In this document: positions 18,962 to 27,498 of the stretch, piece by piece
Position numbering within the stretch: the first letter of the stretch is position 1
Layout: each line of letters starts with the position of its first letter
Assembly (NCBI RefSeq): GCF_001046895.1
Contig: NZ_CAQI01000051.1
Coordinates: 44,929-108,928 of the forward strand
Length of the DNA stretch: 64,000 bases
Source: Pseudarthrobacter siccitolerans
GTDB taxonomy: Bacteria > Actinomycetota > Actinomycetes > Actinomycetales > Micrococcaceae
Reading direction: 5' to 3'
Made by a program: the position numbers and the translations under genes
Notes under the pieces: generated by a model
Told to the model about the DNA's origin: nothing
The model's database searches: none
Seen by the model: only the letters and a program-made list of their open reading frames with translations

Positions 18962-21175
18962 TCAGCCCGCCTGGGCCAGCACGAGCGGAAGGACAGCCCC
19001 CGCCCCCGCCTGCCGTAGCGCCCGCCCGGCCACCGTCAGGGTCCACCGGCTGTCCGCCAGGTCGTCAATCAGCATCACCGTCTGGCCGTTGAGCTCACCC
19101 AGCCCAGCCTCAAGCTCGGGCCCCACCACGAGGCGGTCCCAGACGCCGGCGAGCCGGTAGGCGCTGTTGCCGCCGCGGCCTCCGGTGGGACCGCCGTGGG
19201 CGGGCTGCAGCCCGCCGAGGTACGGGATCCGCCCGATCTCCGAGATTCCGCGGGCCAGGGACTCCACCAGTTGCGGTTTGCTTCGCGAGGGAATGCTGAC
19301 GATCGCGGCCGGCCGGCCAACGCCGCTCCAGCCCGGAGTGCGGGCGTCGCCGGCACCCCACTCCCGCAGGACCTGTACGCAGGCCTGCAGCATGCCCGGC
19401 TCCACGGGCCTGTCCTCCGCGCCCGCGGCGAAGAGCTCCCGCAGCGCGCCACCCCAGCCGAGGTCCGTCATCCGTGCCAGGACACGCCCTTCGGCGAGGC
19501 CCTCCCCCGGCTTGAGCTTTCCTTTGACCGGAACGCCCAGCCGGTCCATGCCGCTGGGCCACTGGAGCCGCGCCTCAAGGACTCCGCCTGCCCTGCTGAG
19601 CGTCTGGCTGGCCGCCTCGGTGGCAGCTTCTGCGATCTCGGCCGGGAACCACCGGCCCGCGCAGTTGTCGCAGCGGCCGCAGGGCTTGGCGGTTTCGTCG
19701 TCGAGGACGGAAGTGATGTATTCCATCCGGCACCCTGCGGTGTCCTGGTAAATCACCATGGAGTCCTGCTCGTCCACGCGCGCCTCGGCAATCCGCTGGT
19801 ACCGCTCGGCGTCGTAGATCCACGGCTGCCCGGTGGCCCGCCAGCCGCCGCCCACCCGCTCTACCGCGCCGTCAACGGACAGGACCTTGAGCAGCAGCTC
19901 CAGCGGAGTACGGCGGAGGTCCACGCGCGCCTCCAGGGCAACCGTGGAGAGCGCGGTCCCGGCCTCACCTAAGGCGGTCAGCACCGCGGCGGCCTTCTCC
20001 TCGGACGGCATGGAGGCAGTGGCGAAGTACTGCCAGATGTCCCGGTCCTCCGCGCCGGGGAGCAGCAGGACGTCGGCGTTGGCGGCGCCTCGGCCTGCAC
20101 GGCCAACCTGCTGGTAGTACGCCACCGGGGACGACGGCGCCCCCAGGTGGACCACAAAGCCGAGGTCCGGTTTATCGAAGCCCATCCCCAATGCGGAGGT
20201 AGCCACCAGGGCCTTGACCTCGTTGTCCTTCAGCAGCTGCTCGGCACGCTCCCTGTCTGCCGGATCCGTCCGGCCGGTATAGGCCAGCACGTGGTGGCCG
20301 GCCTCGGCGAGGAGCCGTGCAGTGTCCTCGGCAGCGGACACGGTCAAGGTGTAAATGATGCCGCTCCCTGGAAGGTCAGCCAGGTGGGTCAGGAGCCAGC
20401 CCAGGCGCTGCTTCGAGTCCGGCAGGGACAGGACGCCCATCCGCAATGAGTCACGTCCCAGCGAACCACGGATGGTGAGGACCCCGTCCCCGAGCTGTTC
20501 CTCGATGTCATGGACCACCCGGGAGTTGGCGGTGGCGGTGGTGGCCAGCACCGGAACGGTGTCCGGCAGTTGGGTTATCAGGTCCGCGATGCGGCGGTAG
20601 TCAGGGCGGAAGTCGTGGCCCCAGTCGGAGATGCAGTGCGCTTCGTCGATGACCAACAGACCCGTCCGCCGGATCAGCTCCGGCAGCTGGGTTTCCCGGA
20701 AGGACGGGTTGGTGAGCCGTTCCGGGGAGACCAGCAGCACGTCCACCTGGTCCGCGGCTAGCTGTTGACGGACGGTGTCCCACTCCAGCTGGTTCGCGGA
20801 GTTGATGGCAACGGCGCGGACACCGGCGCGGGCGGCGGCAGCCACCTGGTCACGCATCAAGGCCAGGAGCGGCGAGACGATGAGGGTGGGCCCGGCGCCG
20901 CGGCGGCGCAACAGCAGGGATGCCACGAAGTAGACGGCGGACTTGCCCCAACCGGTGCGCTGGACCACCAGGGCCCGCCGCCCGCCGTCGACCAGCGCTT
21001 CAATGGCTTCAAACTGTCCCTCATGGAAGGCAGCCTCCGGGTGCCCCACAAGCTCGCGGAGAACCTCAAGTGCTTCCCGGGCGGTTGCTGACGTGGAAGC
21101 GGAAGGTGCAGCCTCCGGCACGGACTCATCGAAGGCAGGTTCGGAAGTTGCTGTGGCGTACTGGTTATCGACCAT
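18962..21175 (-). CDS. recQ: RecQ-family DNA helicase with C-terminal phosphoribosyltransferase-like domain
   Basis: A 737-residue SF2 helicase. Walker A is TGWGKS (near 82), the DExH box is VIDEAHCISDWGHDF (near 170), and a RecQ zinc-binding set follows (C in DTAGCRMEY, then KPCGRCDNC near 480). After this the protein departs from classical RecQ: instead of an HRDC domain the last ~130 residues contain VSIPSRSKPQLVESLARGI and VMLIDDLADSRWTLT, the latter resembling a PRPP-binding loop of type I phosphoribosyltransferases. The enzyme unwinds DNA 3'-5' in recombination and repair. ATG 21175 is preferred to the upstream alternative at 21211, as the extra residues look non-conserved. Confidence 0.9.
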   Translation of the reverse strand: MVDNQYATATSEPAFDESVPEAAPSASTSATAREALEVLRELVGHPEAAFHEGQFEAIEALVDGGRRALVVQRTGWGKSAVYFVASLLLRRRGAGPTLIVSPLLALMRDQVAAAARAGVRAVAINSANQLEWDTVRQQLAADQVDVLLVSPERLTNPSFRETQLPELIRRTGLLVIDEAHCISDWGHDFRPDYRRIADLITQLPDTVPVLATTATANSRVVHDIEEQLGDGVLTIRGSLGRDSLRMGVLSLPDSKQRLGWLLTHLADLPGSGIIYTLTVSAAEDTARLLAEAGHHVLAYTGRTDPADRERAEQLLKDNEVKALVATSALGMGFDKPDLGFVVHLGAPSSPVAYYQQVGRAGRGAANADVLLLPGAEDRDIWQYFATASMPSEEKAAAVLTALGEAGTALSTVALEARVDLRRTPLELLLKVLSVDGAVERVGGGWRATGQPWIYDAERYQRIAEARVDEQDSMVIYQDTAGCRMEYITSVLDDETAKPCGRCDNCAGRWFPAEIAEAATEAASQTLSRAGGVLEARLQWPSGMDRLGVPVKGKLKPGEGLAEGRVLARMTDLGWGGALRELFAAGAEDRPVEPGMLQACVQVLREWGAGDARTPGWSGVGRPAAIVSIPSRSKPQLVESLARGISEIGRIPYLGGLQPAHGGPTGGRGGNSAYRLAGVWDRLVVGPELEAGLGELNGQTVMLIDDLADSRWTLTVAGRALRQAGAGAVLPLVLAQAG

Positions 21176-21328
21176 TGATTCAGTATCCCAGCCGCCCCTG
21201 ACAGCCGGCACCGGAGGCGGCTGCTATGTGGACACCCGGAATCAGGGAGCGCCGGGATCCGGTGTCACATGAAGCGCCCCCAACCTCTCCTCCACAGGCA
21301 CCTCCACGGCCAACGTAAGATAAAGCCC

Positions 21329-22747
21329 GTGACTAGCGAACAGACAACGACTTTTGACCTCTCGGCATCCTTCAAGGCGTACGACGTCCGCGGCATCGTG
21401 GGCGAGTCGATCACGGCCGAAATCGTCGAAGCCGTGGGGGCCGCGTTCGTGGATATCCTGCAGCTCCAGGGCCAGACCATCCTGGTAGGCGGCGACATGC
21501 GCCCCTCCTCCCCCGAGTTCAGCAAGGCCTTCGCCAACGGTGCAGTGGCCCGCGGCGCCGACGTCGAGCTCCTGGACCTGATCTCCACCGACGAACTCTA
21601 CTTCGCCTGCGGCTACCTCAACCGTGCCGGGGCCACGTTCACCGCCAGCCACAACCCCGCCGGTTACAACGGCATCAAGATGTCCAAGGCCGGGGCCGTG
21701 CCCATCTCCTCGGAAACCGGCCTCAAGGACATCCAGGCCCTGGCCGAGCAGTACCTGAACACCGGCAGCATCCCGGCCGTTGAACAGCGCGGGCAGATTA
21801 GCGTCCGCGACGTCCTCAAGGACTACGCCGAGTACCTCCGCAAGCTCGTGGACCTGTCCGGCTCAGGCCCCCTGAAGGTAGTGGTGGACGCAGGCAACGG
21901 CATGGCCGGCTTGACCACCCCGGCGGTCCTGGGCGACGCATTGCTCCCCAAGCTGCCCCTGGACATTGTTCCCCTGTACTTCGAGCTGGACGGCTCCTTC
22001 CCCAACCACCCCGCCAACCCGCTGGAGCCGGAGAACCTCCGCGACCTGCAGGCAGCAGTCCTCCAGCATGGCGCGGACATCGGACTGGCCTTCGACGGCG
22101 ACGCCGACCGCTGCTTCGTCATCGACGAGAAGGGCGAGCCCGTCTCGCCGTCGGCCATCACCGGCATGGTGGCCCGCCGCGAAATCGCCCGCGCCAAGGC
22201 ACTGGGCGAAACAACGCCCACCATCATCCACAACCTCCTCACTTCCCGCGCCGTGGCTGAACTCGTGGAGCACGACGGCGGCCGGGCCGTCCGCACGCGC
22301 GTTGGCCATTCCTTCATCAAGGCAGTCATGGCAGAGGAAGGAGCGGTGTTCGGCGGCGAGCACTCAGCCCACTTCTACTTCCGTGACTTCTGGAACGCGG
22401 ACACGGGCATGCTGGCCGCGATGCACGTCCTGGCCGCCCTCGGCGAGCAGGACGGTCCGCTCTCCGAGCTGGGCCGCGAGTACGAGCCGTACGTTTCGTC
22501 CGGTGAAATCAATTCCGAAGTCGAGGACAAGGCAGCAGCCGTGGAGCGCGTGCGGGTGGCTTTCGCGGGCGAAGACCTCACTATCGACACGATGGACGGC
22601 AGCACGTTCACGGCCAACGACGGCACCTACTGGTTCAACCTGCGCCCGTCCAACACAGAGCCCTTCCTCCGGCTCAATGTCGAGGCCACCGACCGTCCCA
22701 CGATGGAGCGGATCCGCGACCACGTCCTGTCGATCGTCCGGGCCTAG
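21329..22747 (+). CDS. manB: Phosphomannomutase/phosphoglucomutase
   Basis: A 472-residue alpha-D-phosphohexomutase. The phosphoserine loop TFTASHNPAGYNGIKMS (near 110), the metal-binding loop DGDADRCF (near 255), the sugar-binding loop GEHSAHFYFRDF (near 340) and the phosphate-binding loop RPSNTEPFLRLNVEA (near 440) are all present. It interconverts mannose-6-P and mannose-1-P (or the glucose equivalents) for GDP-mannose and cell-envelope glycan synthesis. GTG 21329 is chosen because the domain begins SFKAYDVRG soon after; the in-frame ATG at 21269 would add unconserved residues. A small gene of unknown function follows 8 bp downstream. Confidence 0.92.
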   Translation: MTSEQTTTFDLSASFKAYDVRGIVGESITAEIVEAVGAAFVDILQLQGQTILVGGDMRPSSPEFSKAFANGAVARGADVELLDLISTDELYFACGYLNRAGATFTASHNPAGYNGIKMSKAGAVPISSETGLKDIQALAEQYLNTGSIPAVEQRGQISVRDVLKDYAEYLRKLVDLSGSGPLKVVVDAGNGMAGLTTPAVLGDALLPKLPLDIVPLYFELDGSFPNHPANPLEPENLRDLQAAVLQHGADIGLAFDGDADRCFVIDEKGEPVSPSAITGMVARREIARAKALGETTPTIIHNLLTSRAVAELVEHDGGRAVRTRVGHSFIKAVMAEEGAVFGGEHSAHFYFRDFWNADTGMLAAMHVLAALGEQDGPLSELGREYEPYVSSGEINSEVEDKAAAVERVRVAFAGEDLTIDTMDGSTFTANDGTYWFNLRPSNTEPFLRLNVEATDRPTMERIRDHVLSIVRA

Positions 22748-22755
22748 CCTTGCTG

Positions 22756-23256
22756 ATGGCCGAGGACAAGGAACCGGACTCCGGATCGGGGACCGGCGGT
22801 CATTCGTCGTCGCGGGACTCCGTCGCGGAAAGTACGGCCACCGACCTTGAGAACCTCCTGGGGACGGGTATCAGTGCCGCGCAGGAGCAGCTGCAGCGCA
22901 ACGGCGGCTTCCTGCCCTTCGCCCTGACAGTGCAGAACGACGGTGAGGTGCGGCTGGTTGCCGTCACGCCGGCGGATGTGGAAGAAGGTTCCCACGGCGA
23001 CTTCGACGCCGACGGCATGATCAGCGACCTCACCGCCCTGCTGCGGCAGAACCGGGAAGATTTCCGGGCCGCCGCGGTGGTCTGCGACATCCTCCTGGTG
23101 GAGGAAGAGTCGGACGCCATCCATGTGGCAACGGAGCACCGTGACGGCCAGGTTTTCGCGGCCGTGCTGCCATACTCGGCCGACGGCGTGACCCGGACGT
23201 GGCAGTTCGGCGAGCTTGCGGCCGATGCCAGCGAGCCCACCATCTGGGTGGACTAG
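22756..23256 (+). CDS. Conserved hypothetical protein downstream of manB
   Basis: A 166-residue acidic soluble protein I do not recognise by function. The first ~30 residues are Ser/Gly/Glu-rich and probably disordered. The rest (from TDLENLLGTGISAAQEQL) looks like one alpha/beta domain with AVVCDILLVEEESDAIHVATEHRDG in the middle, and there are no membrane segments. It follows manB by 8 bp and precedes the Rrf2 regulator by 15 bp, so the three may share a transcript. ATG 22756 was chosen over TTG 22750; no strong ribosome-binding site separates them. Confidence 0.7.
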   Translation: MAEDKEPDSGSGTGGHSSSRDSVAESTATDLENLLGTGISAAQEQLQRNGGFLPFALTVQNDGEVRLVAVTPADVEEGSHGDFDADGMISDLTALLRQNREDFRAAAVVCDILLVEEESDAIHVATEHRDGQVFAAVLPYSADGVTRTWQFGELAADASEPTIWVD

Positions 23257-23271
23257 ACCGGGGCCCGGCTT

Positions 23272-23721
23272 ATGAAGATCAACGCATTTGCCGACGTGAG
23301 CCTCCGGGCGCTGATGGTACTGGCCGCTGCTCCCGGCGGCACGCTGCTCACCACCCAAAACATCGCCGATACCGTGGGGACGCCGTATAACCACGTCAGC
23401 AAGGCAATGGCCAAGCTTCGGAAACTTGGGCTGATCGACGTTGAACGCGGCCGGACCGGCGGTTCCCGGCTAAGCCACGCCGGCCGGATTGCCACGGTGG
23501 GACAAATCCTCCGGCAACTCGATACCCGAACGGACGCGGCAGAGTGCGTGGCTCCCGGCGGCAACTGCCCGCTTCTCAGTGAATGCAAGCTCCGCTCAGC
23601 CCTGTCACGGGCGCGTGAAGCCTTTTACCGGGAGCTCGACGGCGTCGTGATCGCCGATCTTCCGGTCTCCCGGCAGATGGAGCCCGTCTTCGAAATGATC
23701 GGCCTCCGGCCCGGGCTGTAG
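23272..23721 (+). CDS. nsrR: Rrf2-family nitric-oxide-sensing repressor, NsrR type
   Basis: A 149-residue Rrf2 winged-helix protein (ADVSLRALMVLAAAPGG at the N-terminus, helix-turn-helix around IADTVGTPYNHVSKAM). Three cysteines in ECVAPGGNCPLLSECK (C-x6-C-x5-C, about 88-101) match the iron-sulfur ligand arrangement of NsrR rather than IscR. NsrR binds a [4Fe-4S] cluster that is destroyed by NO, relieving repression. The flavohaemoglobin gene lies 183 bp downstream with two palindromes in its promoter, the classical NsrR-hmp pairing. The assignment rests on cysteines plus context. Confidence 0.88.
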   Translation: MKINAFADVSLRALMVLAAAPGGTLLTTQNIADTVGTPYNHVSKAMAKLRKLGLIDVERGRTGGSRLSHAGRIATVGQILRQLDTRTDAAECVAPGGNCPLLSECKLRSALSRAREAFYRELDGVVIADLPVSRQMEPVFEMIGLRPGL

Positions 23722-23793
23722 GTGGCGGCCGTACCGCGCCTGCCCTCAGATTTCCCCGCATAAAAGCACATGTCGCACCGCGGCGGTGCCGAT

Positions 23794-23860
23794 TTGATTC
23801 CAACTTCTACGAGGTGTAGAAATTGGGATATGAATACACGCATTTCTAATGCAGGTATTC
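23794..23860 (+). promoter_or_regulatory. hmp promoter with two palindromic operators (NsrR candidates)
   Basis: TTGATT (23794-23799) and TAGAAA (23817-23822) are spaced 17 bp. TTCTAC-N5-GTAGAA (23805-23821) fills the spacer. A second, longer inverted repeat runs 23832-23860: GAATACACGCATT and AATGCAGGTATTC around TCT, matching at 11 of 13 positions. Both are well placed to block transcription of hmp. Which one NsrR binds is inference. Confidence 0.7.
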
Positions 23861-23904
23861 GCTAAGGCCGGACGAAGGCCCCGGCCGCTACCTCAGGAGT
23901 TCCT

Positions 23905-25065
23905 ATGCTCTCGGACAAATCCCGCCCGGTCATCGAGGCCACGCTGCCGCTTGTTGGTTCGCGCATCGGCGCCATCACGCCCAAGTTCTACCAGCGGCTC
24001 TTCGCCGAGCACCCTGAGCTCCTGGACGGCGTTTTCAGCCGGTCCAACCAGCGTTCGGGCAACCAGCAGCAGGCGCTGGCAGGGAGCATTGCGGCCTTCG
24101 CCACACACCTCGTCAACAATCCGGGCACGCTTCCCGAGACGGTCCTGTCCCGCATCGCCCACCGGCACGCATCCCTGGGCATCACCGAGCCGCAGTACCA
24201 GGTGGTCTACGAGCACCTGTTCGCGGCCATCGCCGACGACCTGGCGGAGGTGATCACGCCCGAGATCGCCGAAGCCTGGACCGAGGTCTACTGGCTGATG
24301 GCGGACGCGCTGATCAAGCTTGAGAAGGCGCTCTACGCAGGCCAGGCCAACGACAAAATGTGGATGCCTTGGCGTGTGGCAGCAAAAACCCCCGCCGGCG
24401 CCGGGTCCATGACCTTCACCCTTGAGCCGGCGGACGCCACCCCGGTGACGCCTGCCCTTCCCGGCCAGTACATCAGCGTCAAGGTGGTCCTGCCGGACGG
24501 CCTCCGCCAGGTGCGGCAATACTCCCTCTCCGGGGAAACCGGAACCAGCCGCAGCTTCACGACAAAAATTGACGACGGCGGCGAGGTTTCGCCCGTGCTC
24601 CACAGGAGTGTGCAGGTGGGAGACATCCTGGAAATTTCCAACCCGTACGGCGAGATCACCCTCAAGGACGGCGACGGCCCCGTGGTGCTCGCCTCCGCCG
24701 GCATCGGCTGCACCCCCACGGCCTCGATCCTGCGGTCACTGGCCGAGGCCGGTTCCGACCGGCAGGTACTGGTGCTCCATGCCGAAAGCACCCTCGACAA
24801 CTGGGCGCTGCGCAGCCAGATGACGGACGACGTCGAACGCCTGGACGGTGCCGAACTGCAGCTGTGGCTGGAACAGCCGGAGGCGGGGGCCAAGCCGGGC
24901 TTTATGTCGCTGCGCGAGGTGGACCTTCCGGCCGATGCATCCCTGTACCTGTGCGGCCCGCTGCCGTTTATGAAGAACATCCGCAATGAGGCCATCAGCG
25001 CCGGCATCCCGGCAACGCGGATCCACTACGAGGTGTTCGGCCCGGACATCTGGCTGGCCAGCTGA
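23905..25065 (+). CDS. hmp: Flavohaemoglobin (nitric oxide dioxygenase)
   Basis: A 386-residue protein with an N-terminal globin domain (about 1-135; proximal histidine in AHRHASLGI near 83), an FAD-binding domain (about 150-255; RQYSLSG) and an NAD(P)H-binding domain (about 260-386; GIGCTPTASIL, and YLCGPLPFM near the end). It converts NO plus O2 to nitrate using NAD(P)H. AGGAG lies 7 nt upstream of the ATG. Its upstream neighbour is the NsrR-type repressor and the promoter carries two palindromes, so it should be induced by NO. Two hairpins follow before the convergent pckG. Confidence 0.95.
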   Translation: MLSDKSRPVIEATLPLVGSRIGAITPKFYQRLFAEHPELLDGVFSRSNQRSGNQQQALAGSIAAFATHLVNNPGTLPETVLSRIAHRHASLGITEPQYQVVYEHLFAAIADDLAEVITPEIAEAWTEVYWLMADALIKLEKALYAGQANDKMWMPWRVAAKTPAGAGSMTFTLEPADATPVTPALPGQYISVKVVLPDGLRQVRQYSLSGETGTSRSFTTKIDDGGEVSPVLHRSVQVGDILEISNPYGEITLKDGDGPVVLASAGIGCTPTASILRSLAEAGSDRQVLVLHAESTLDNWALRSQMTDDVERLDGAELQLWLEQPEAGAKPGFMSLREVDLPADASLYLCGPLPFMKNIRNEAISAGIPATRIHYEVFGPDIWLAS

Positions 25066-25080
25066 GTCCCCACCGCCCCT

Positions 25081-25145
25081 GGAGTTTTTGTCCAGATACG
25101 CAGACGTAAAGGCCCCTGAAGCCTGCATATCTGGACAAAAACTCC
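25081..25145. repeat. Dispersed palindromic repeat, copy 3
   Basis: The left arm 25081-25103 (GGAGTTTTTGTCCAGATACG...) and right arm 25123-25145 (...ATATCTGGACAAAAACTCC) pair over 23 bp with one mismatch, around a 19-nt spacer. It begins 15 bp after the hmp stop, between convergent genes. Confidence 0.9.
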
Positions 25146-25150
25146 GGAGA

Positions 25151-25205
25151 GTACGACGGCGGCCCCGCACCTTTCCAGCGAAAAGGTGCGGGGCCGCCGT
25201 TGTAC
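25151..25205. terminator. Bidirectional hairpin between hmp and pckG
   Basis: A 24-bp stem, 25151-25174 (core GGCGGCCCCGCACCTTT) with 25182-25205 (core AAAGGTGCGGGGCCGCC), closes a 7-nt loop with at most one mismatch. It is placed to end both convergent transcripts. Confidence 0.8.
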
Positions 25206-25232
25206 TCCAGGACGCCGTTGTACTTAAGAGAT

Positions 25233-27059
25233 TCAGCCCAGCCGGGACTTCAGGTTCACAAGCTCGGACTGGAGGGCGTCCGGCAGCGAGCCGCCGAAGT
25301 TCGCGAACCATTCCTCGATGGAGGCAAGTTCCGCAGCCCATTCCGCAGGATCCACCTTGACGGCTTCCTCCACCTGGGCGGGGGTCATGTCCAGGCCTTC
25401 GAGGTCGATGGCGTCACCGGTTGGGACGAAACCGATGGGCGTCTCCACCGCATCAGCCTTGCCCTCGAGGCGCTCGATGGCCCACTTCAGGACCCGGGCG
25501 TTGTCGCCGAACCCGGGCCACGCGAAGCCGCCCTCGGAGTTCCGGCGGAACCAGTTGACCAGGAAGATCTTGGGCAGCCGCTCGGGGTTGGCCTTGGCGG
25601 ACAGGTTGACCCAGTGGTTCAGGTAGTCGCCTGCGTCGTAGCCGATGAAGGGCAGCATGGCCATCGGGTCGCGGCGGACCACACCCACGGCACCTGCTGC
25701 GGCAGCAGTGGTTTCCGAGGACAGGGTGGCGCCCATAAAGATGCCGTTGGACCAGCTGCGGGCCTCGGTGACCAGCGGGATGGTGGTCTTGCGCCGGCCG
25801 CCGAAAAGGATGGCGGACAGTTCAACGCCGTTGGGGCTGTGGTACTCCTCGGCCAGCATGTCGATCTGGTCGATCGGGGTGCAGAAACGCGAGTTCGGGT
25901 GCGCTGCGGGCTTGTCCGAATCCGGTGTCCAGGAGTTGCCCTGCCAGTCGGTCAGGTGCGCGGGCACTTCCTCCGTCATGCCCTCCCACCAGACACCGCC
26001 GTCGTCGGTCAATGCCACGTTGGTGAAGATGCTGTTGCCCTTGGCGATGGCACGCATGGCGTTGGGGTTGGTGCCCCAGCCCGTTCCGGGAGCGACGCCA
26101 AAGAGGCCCGCTTCAGGGTTGACGGCCCGGAGCTCGCCTTCCTTGCCGAACCGCATCCAGGTGATGTCGTCACCCAGGGTTTCGACCTTCCAGCCCTTGA
26201 TGGTGGGGTCGAGCAGGGCAAGGTTGGTCTTGCCGCAGGCGGACGGGAAGGCGGCGGAGACGTAGTACGTCTTCTGCTCCGGCGAGGTGAGCTTGAGGAT
26301 GAGCATGTGCTCGGCCAGCCAGCCCTCATCGCGTGCCATGACGGATGCGATGCGCAGGGCGTAGCACTTTTTGCCCAGCAGCGCGTTGCCGCCGTAGCCC
26401 GAGCCGAAGGACCAGATGGACCGCTCCTCGGGGAAGTGGACAATCCACTTGTCCGGGTTGCACGGCCACGGGACATCAGCCTGGCCGGCTTCCAGCGGCG
26501 CGCCCAGGGAGTGCAGGGCGGGAACGAAGAAGGCGTTGGTTTCGGTAATGCGGTTCAGGACATCGGTGCCGATGCGGGCCATGATGCGCATCGAGGCGAC
26601 AACGTAGGCGCTGTCCGTGATCTCGACGCCGAATTTGGGGTCCTCTGCGTCAAGGTGGCCCATAACGAAGGGAATGACGTACATGGTGCGGCCGCGCATG
26701 GAGCCGGCGAACAGGCCGCGGAGCTTTTCCTTCATCTGGGCCGGGGCCATCCAGTTGTTGGTAAAGCCGGCGTCGTGCTTGTTTTCTGAGCAGATGAAGG
26801 TCTGCTCCTCCACGCGGGCCACGTCCGCGGGATCTGAGAAGGCGGCAAAGGAGTTGGGGAAGAGGTCCTGGTTGAGCCGGGTCAGCGTTCCCGCGGCCAC
26901 CAGTTCATCCGTGAGCCGGGTGTTCTCCTCTTCAGAGCCATCCACCCAGTAGATACGGTCCGGCTGCGTAAGCTCAGCAACCTCCTCGACCCATGCCAGC
27001 AGACCGGCATGTGTAGTGGGTGCGTTATCAAGCAGCGGCTTCTGCGCCAGATCGCCCAT
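25233..27059 (-). CDS. pckG: Phosphoenolpyruvate carboxykinase (GTP)
   Basis: A 608-residue enzyme of normal family length. The P-loop (kinase-1a) FPSACGKTNLALLDPTIKG lies near 275, the kinase-2 metal motif GDDITWM near 300, and the PEPCK-specific region FGGRRKTTIPLV near 420. It converts oxaloacetate plus GTP to PEP plus CO2 in gluconeogenesis. ATG 27059 has GGAAGGGAA upstream; an alternative ATG at 27083 is in frame but lies on the other side of that ribosome-binding site. It is monocistronic, with a CRP-like site about 150 bp upstream and a hairpin downstream. Confidence 0.96.
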   Translation of the reverse strand: MGDLAQKPLLDNAPTTHAGLLAWVEEVAELTQPDRIYWVDGSEEENTRLTDELVAAGTLTRLNQDLFPNSFAAFSDPADVARVEEQTFICSENKHDAGFTNNWMAPAQMKEKLRGLFAGSMRGRTMYVIPFVMGHLDAEDPKFGVEITDSAYVVASMRIMARIGTDVLNRITETNAFFVPALHSLGAPLEAGQADVPWPCNPDKWIVHFPEERSIWSFGSGYGGNALLGKKCYALRIASVMARDEGWLAEHMLILKLTSPEQKTYYVSAAFPSACGKTNLALLDPTIKGWKVETLGDDITWMRFGKEGELRAVNPEAGLFGVAPGTGWGTNPNAMRAIAKGNSIFTNVALTDDGGVWWEGMTEEVPAHLTDWQGNSWTPDSDKPAAHPNSRFCTPIDQIDMLAEEYHSPNGVELSAILFGGRRKTTIPLVTEARSWSNGIFMGATLSSETTAAAAGAVGVVRRDPMAMLPFIGYDAGDYLNHWVNLSAKANPERLPKIFLVNWFRRNSEGGFAWPGFGDNARVLKWAIERLEGKADAVETPIGFVPTGDAIDLEGLDMTPAQVEEAVKVDPAEWAAELASIEEWFANFGGSLPDALQSELVNLKSRLG

Positions 27060-27207
27060 TGCGGTTCCCTTCCTCGGGTTCATCGGTGTGTGCTAAATGC
27101 TATGGTCCGGACCACTGGAGTTTTTTGGACGTATGCTGACGTTTAGTGACTGCAGAAATGCAATTCCGCGCAATATCAAGGAATTTGACCGCACATCGGC
27201 GCAATTA

Positions 27208-27223
27208 AGTGACGAAGGTCACC
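27208..27223 (-). promoter_or_regulatory. CRP/GlxR-like palindrome upstream of pckG
   Basis: AGTGACGAAGGTCACC contains GTGA-N6-TCAC, the core of CRP/GlxR operators, 149 bp upstream of the pckG start. Catabolite control of gluconeogenesis by such a regulator is plausible; this is a motif match only. Confidence 0.5.
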
Positions 27224-27336
27224 TATACCGGTCTAGTTGCGGAGATTACACGCTTCCCGATTTGGCATCGCGGCCACCCCTCGCGTAAAGTAATTCGAGG
27301 TTCAGGGAGAGCGGTTCTTCTCCAGGAACACGAGAT

Positions 27337-27410
<74 letters not shown>

Positions 27411-27415
27411 CAAAC

Positions 27416-27450
27416 AAGGTCCGCACCGGTTCGCCGGTGCGGACCTTTTG
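27416..27450 (+). terminator. Rho-independent terminator after tRNA-Arg
   Basis: AAGGTCCGCACCGG and CCGGTGCGGACCTT form a perfect 14-bp stem with a TTCG tetraloop, followed by TT. Confidence 0.9.
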
Positions 27451-27498
27451 CGTTGTGCCGTAACCTTGCCGGCAGCCCGCCCGGCGTAGGCTTTCCCC

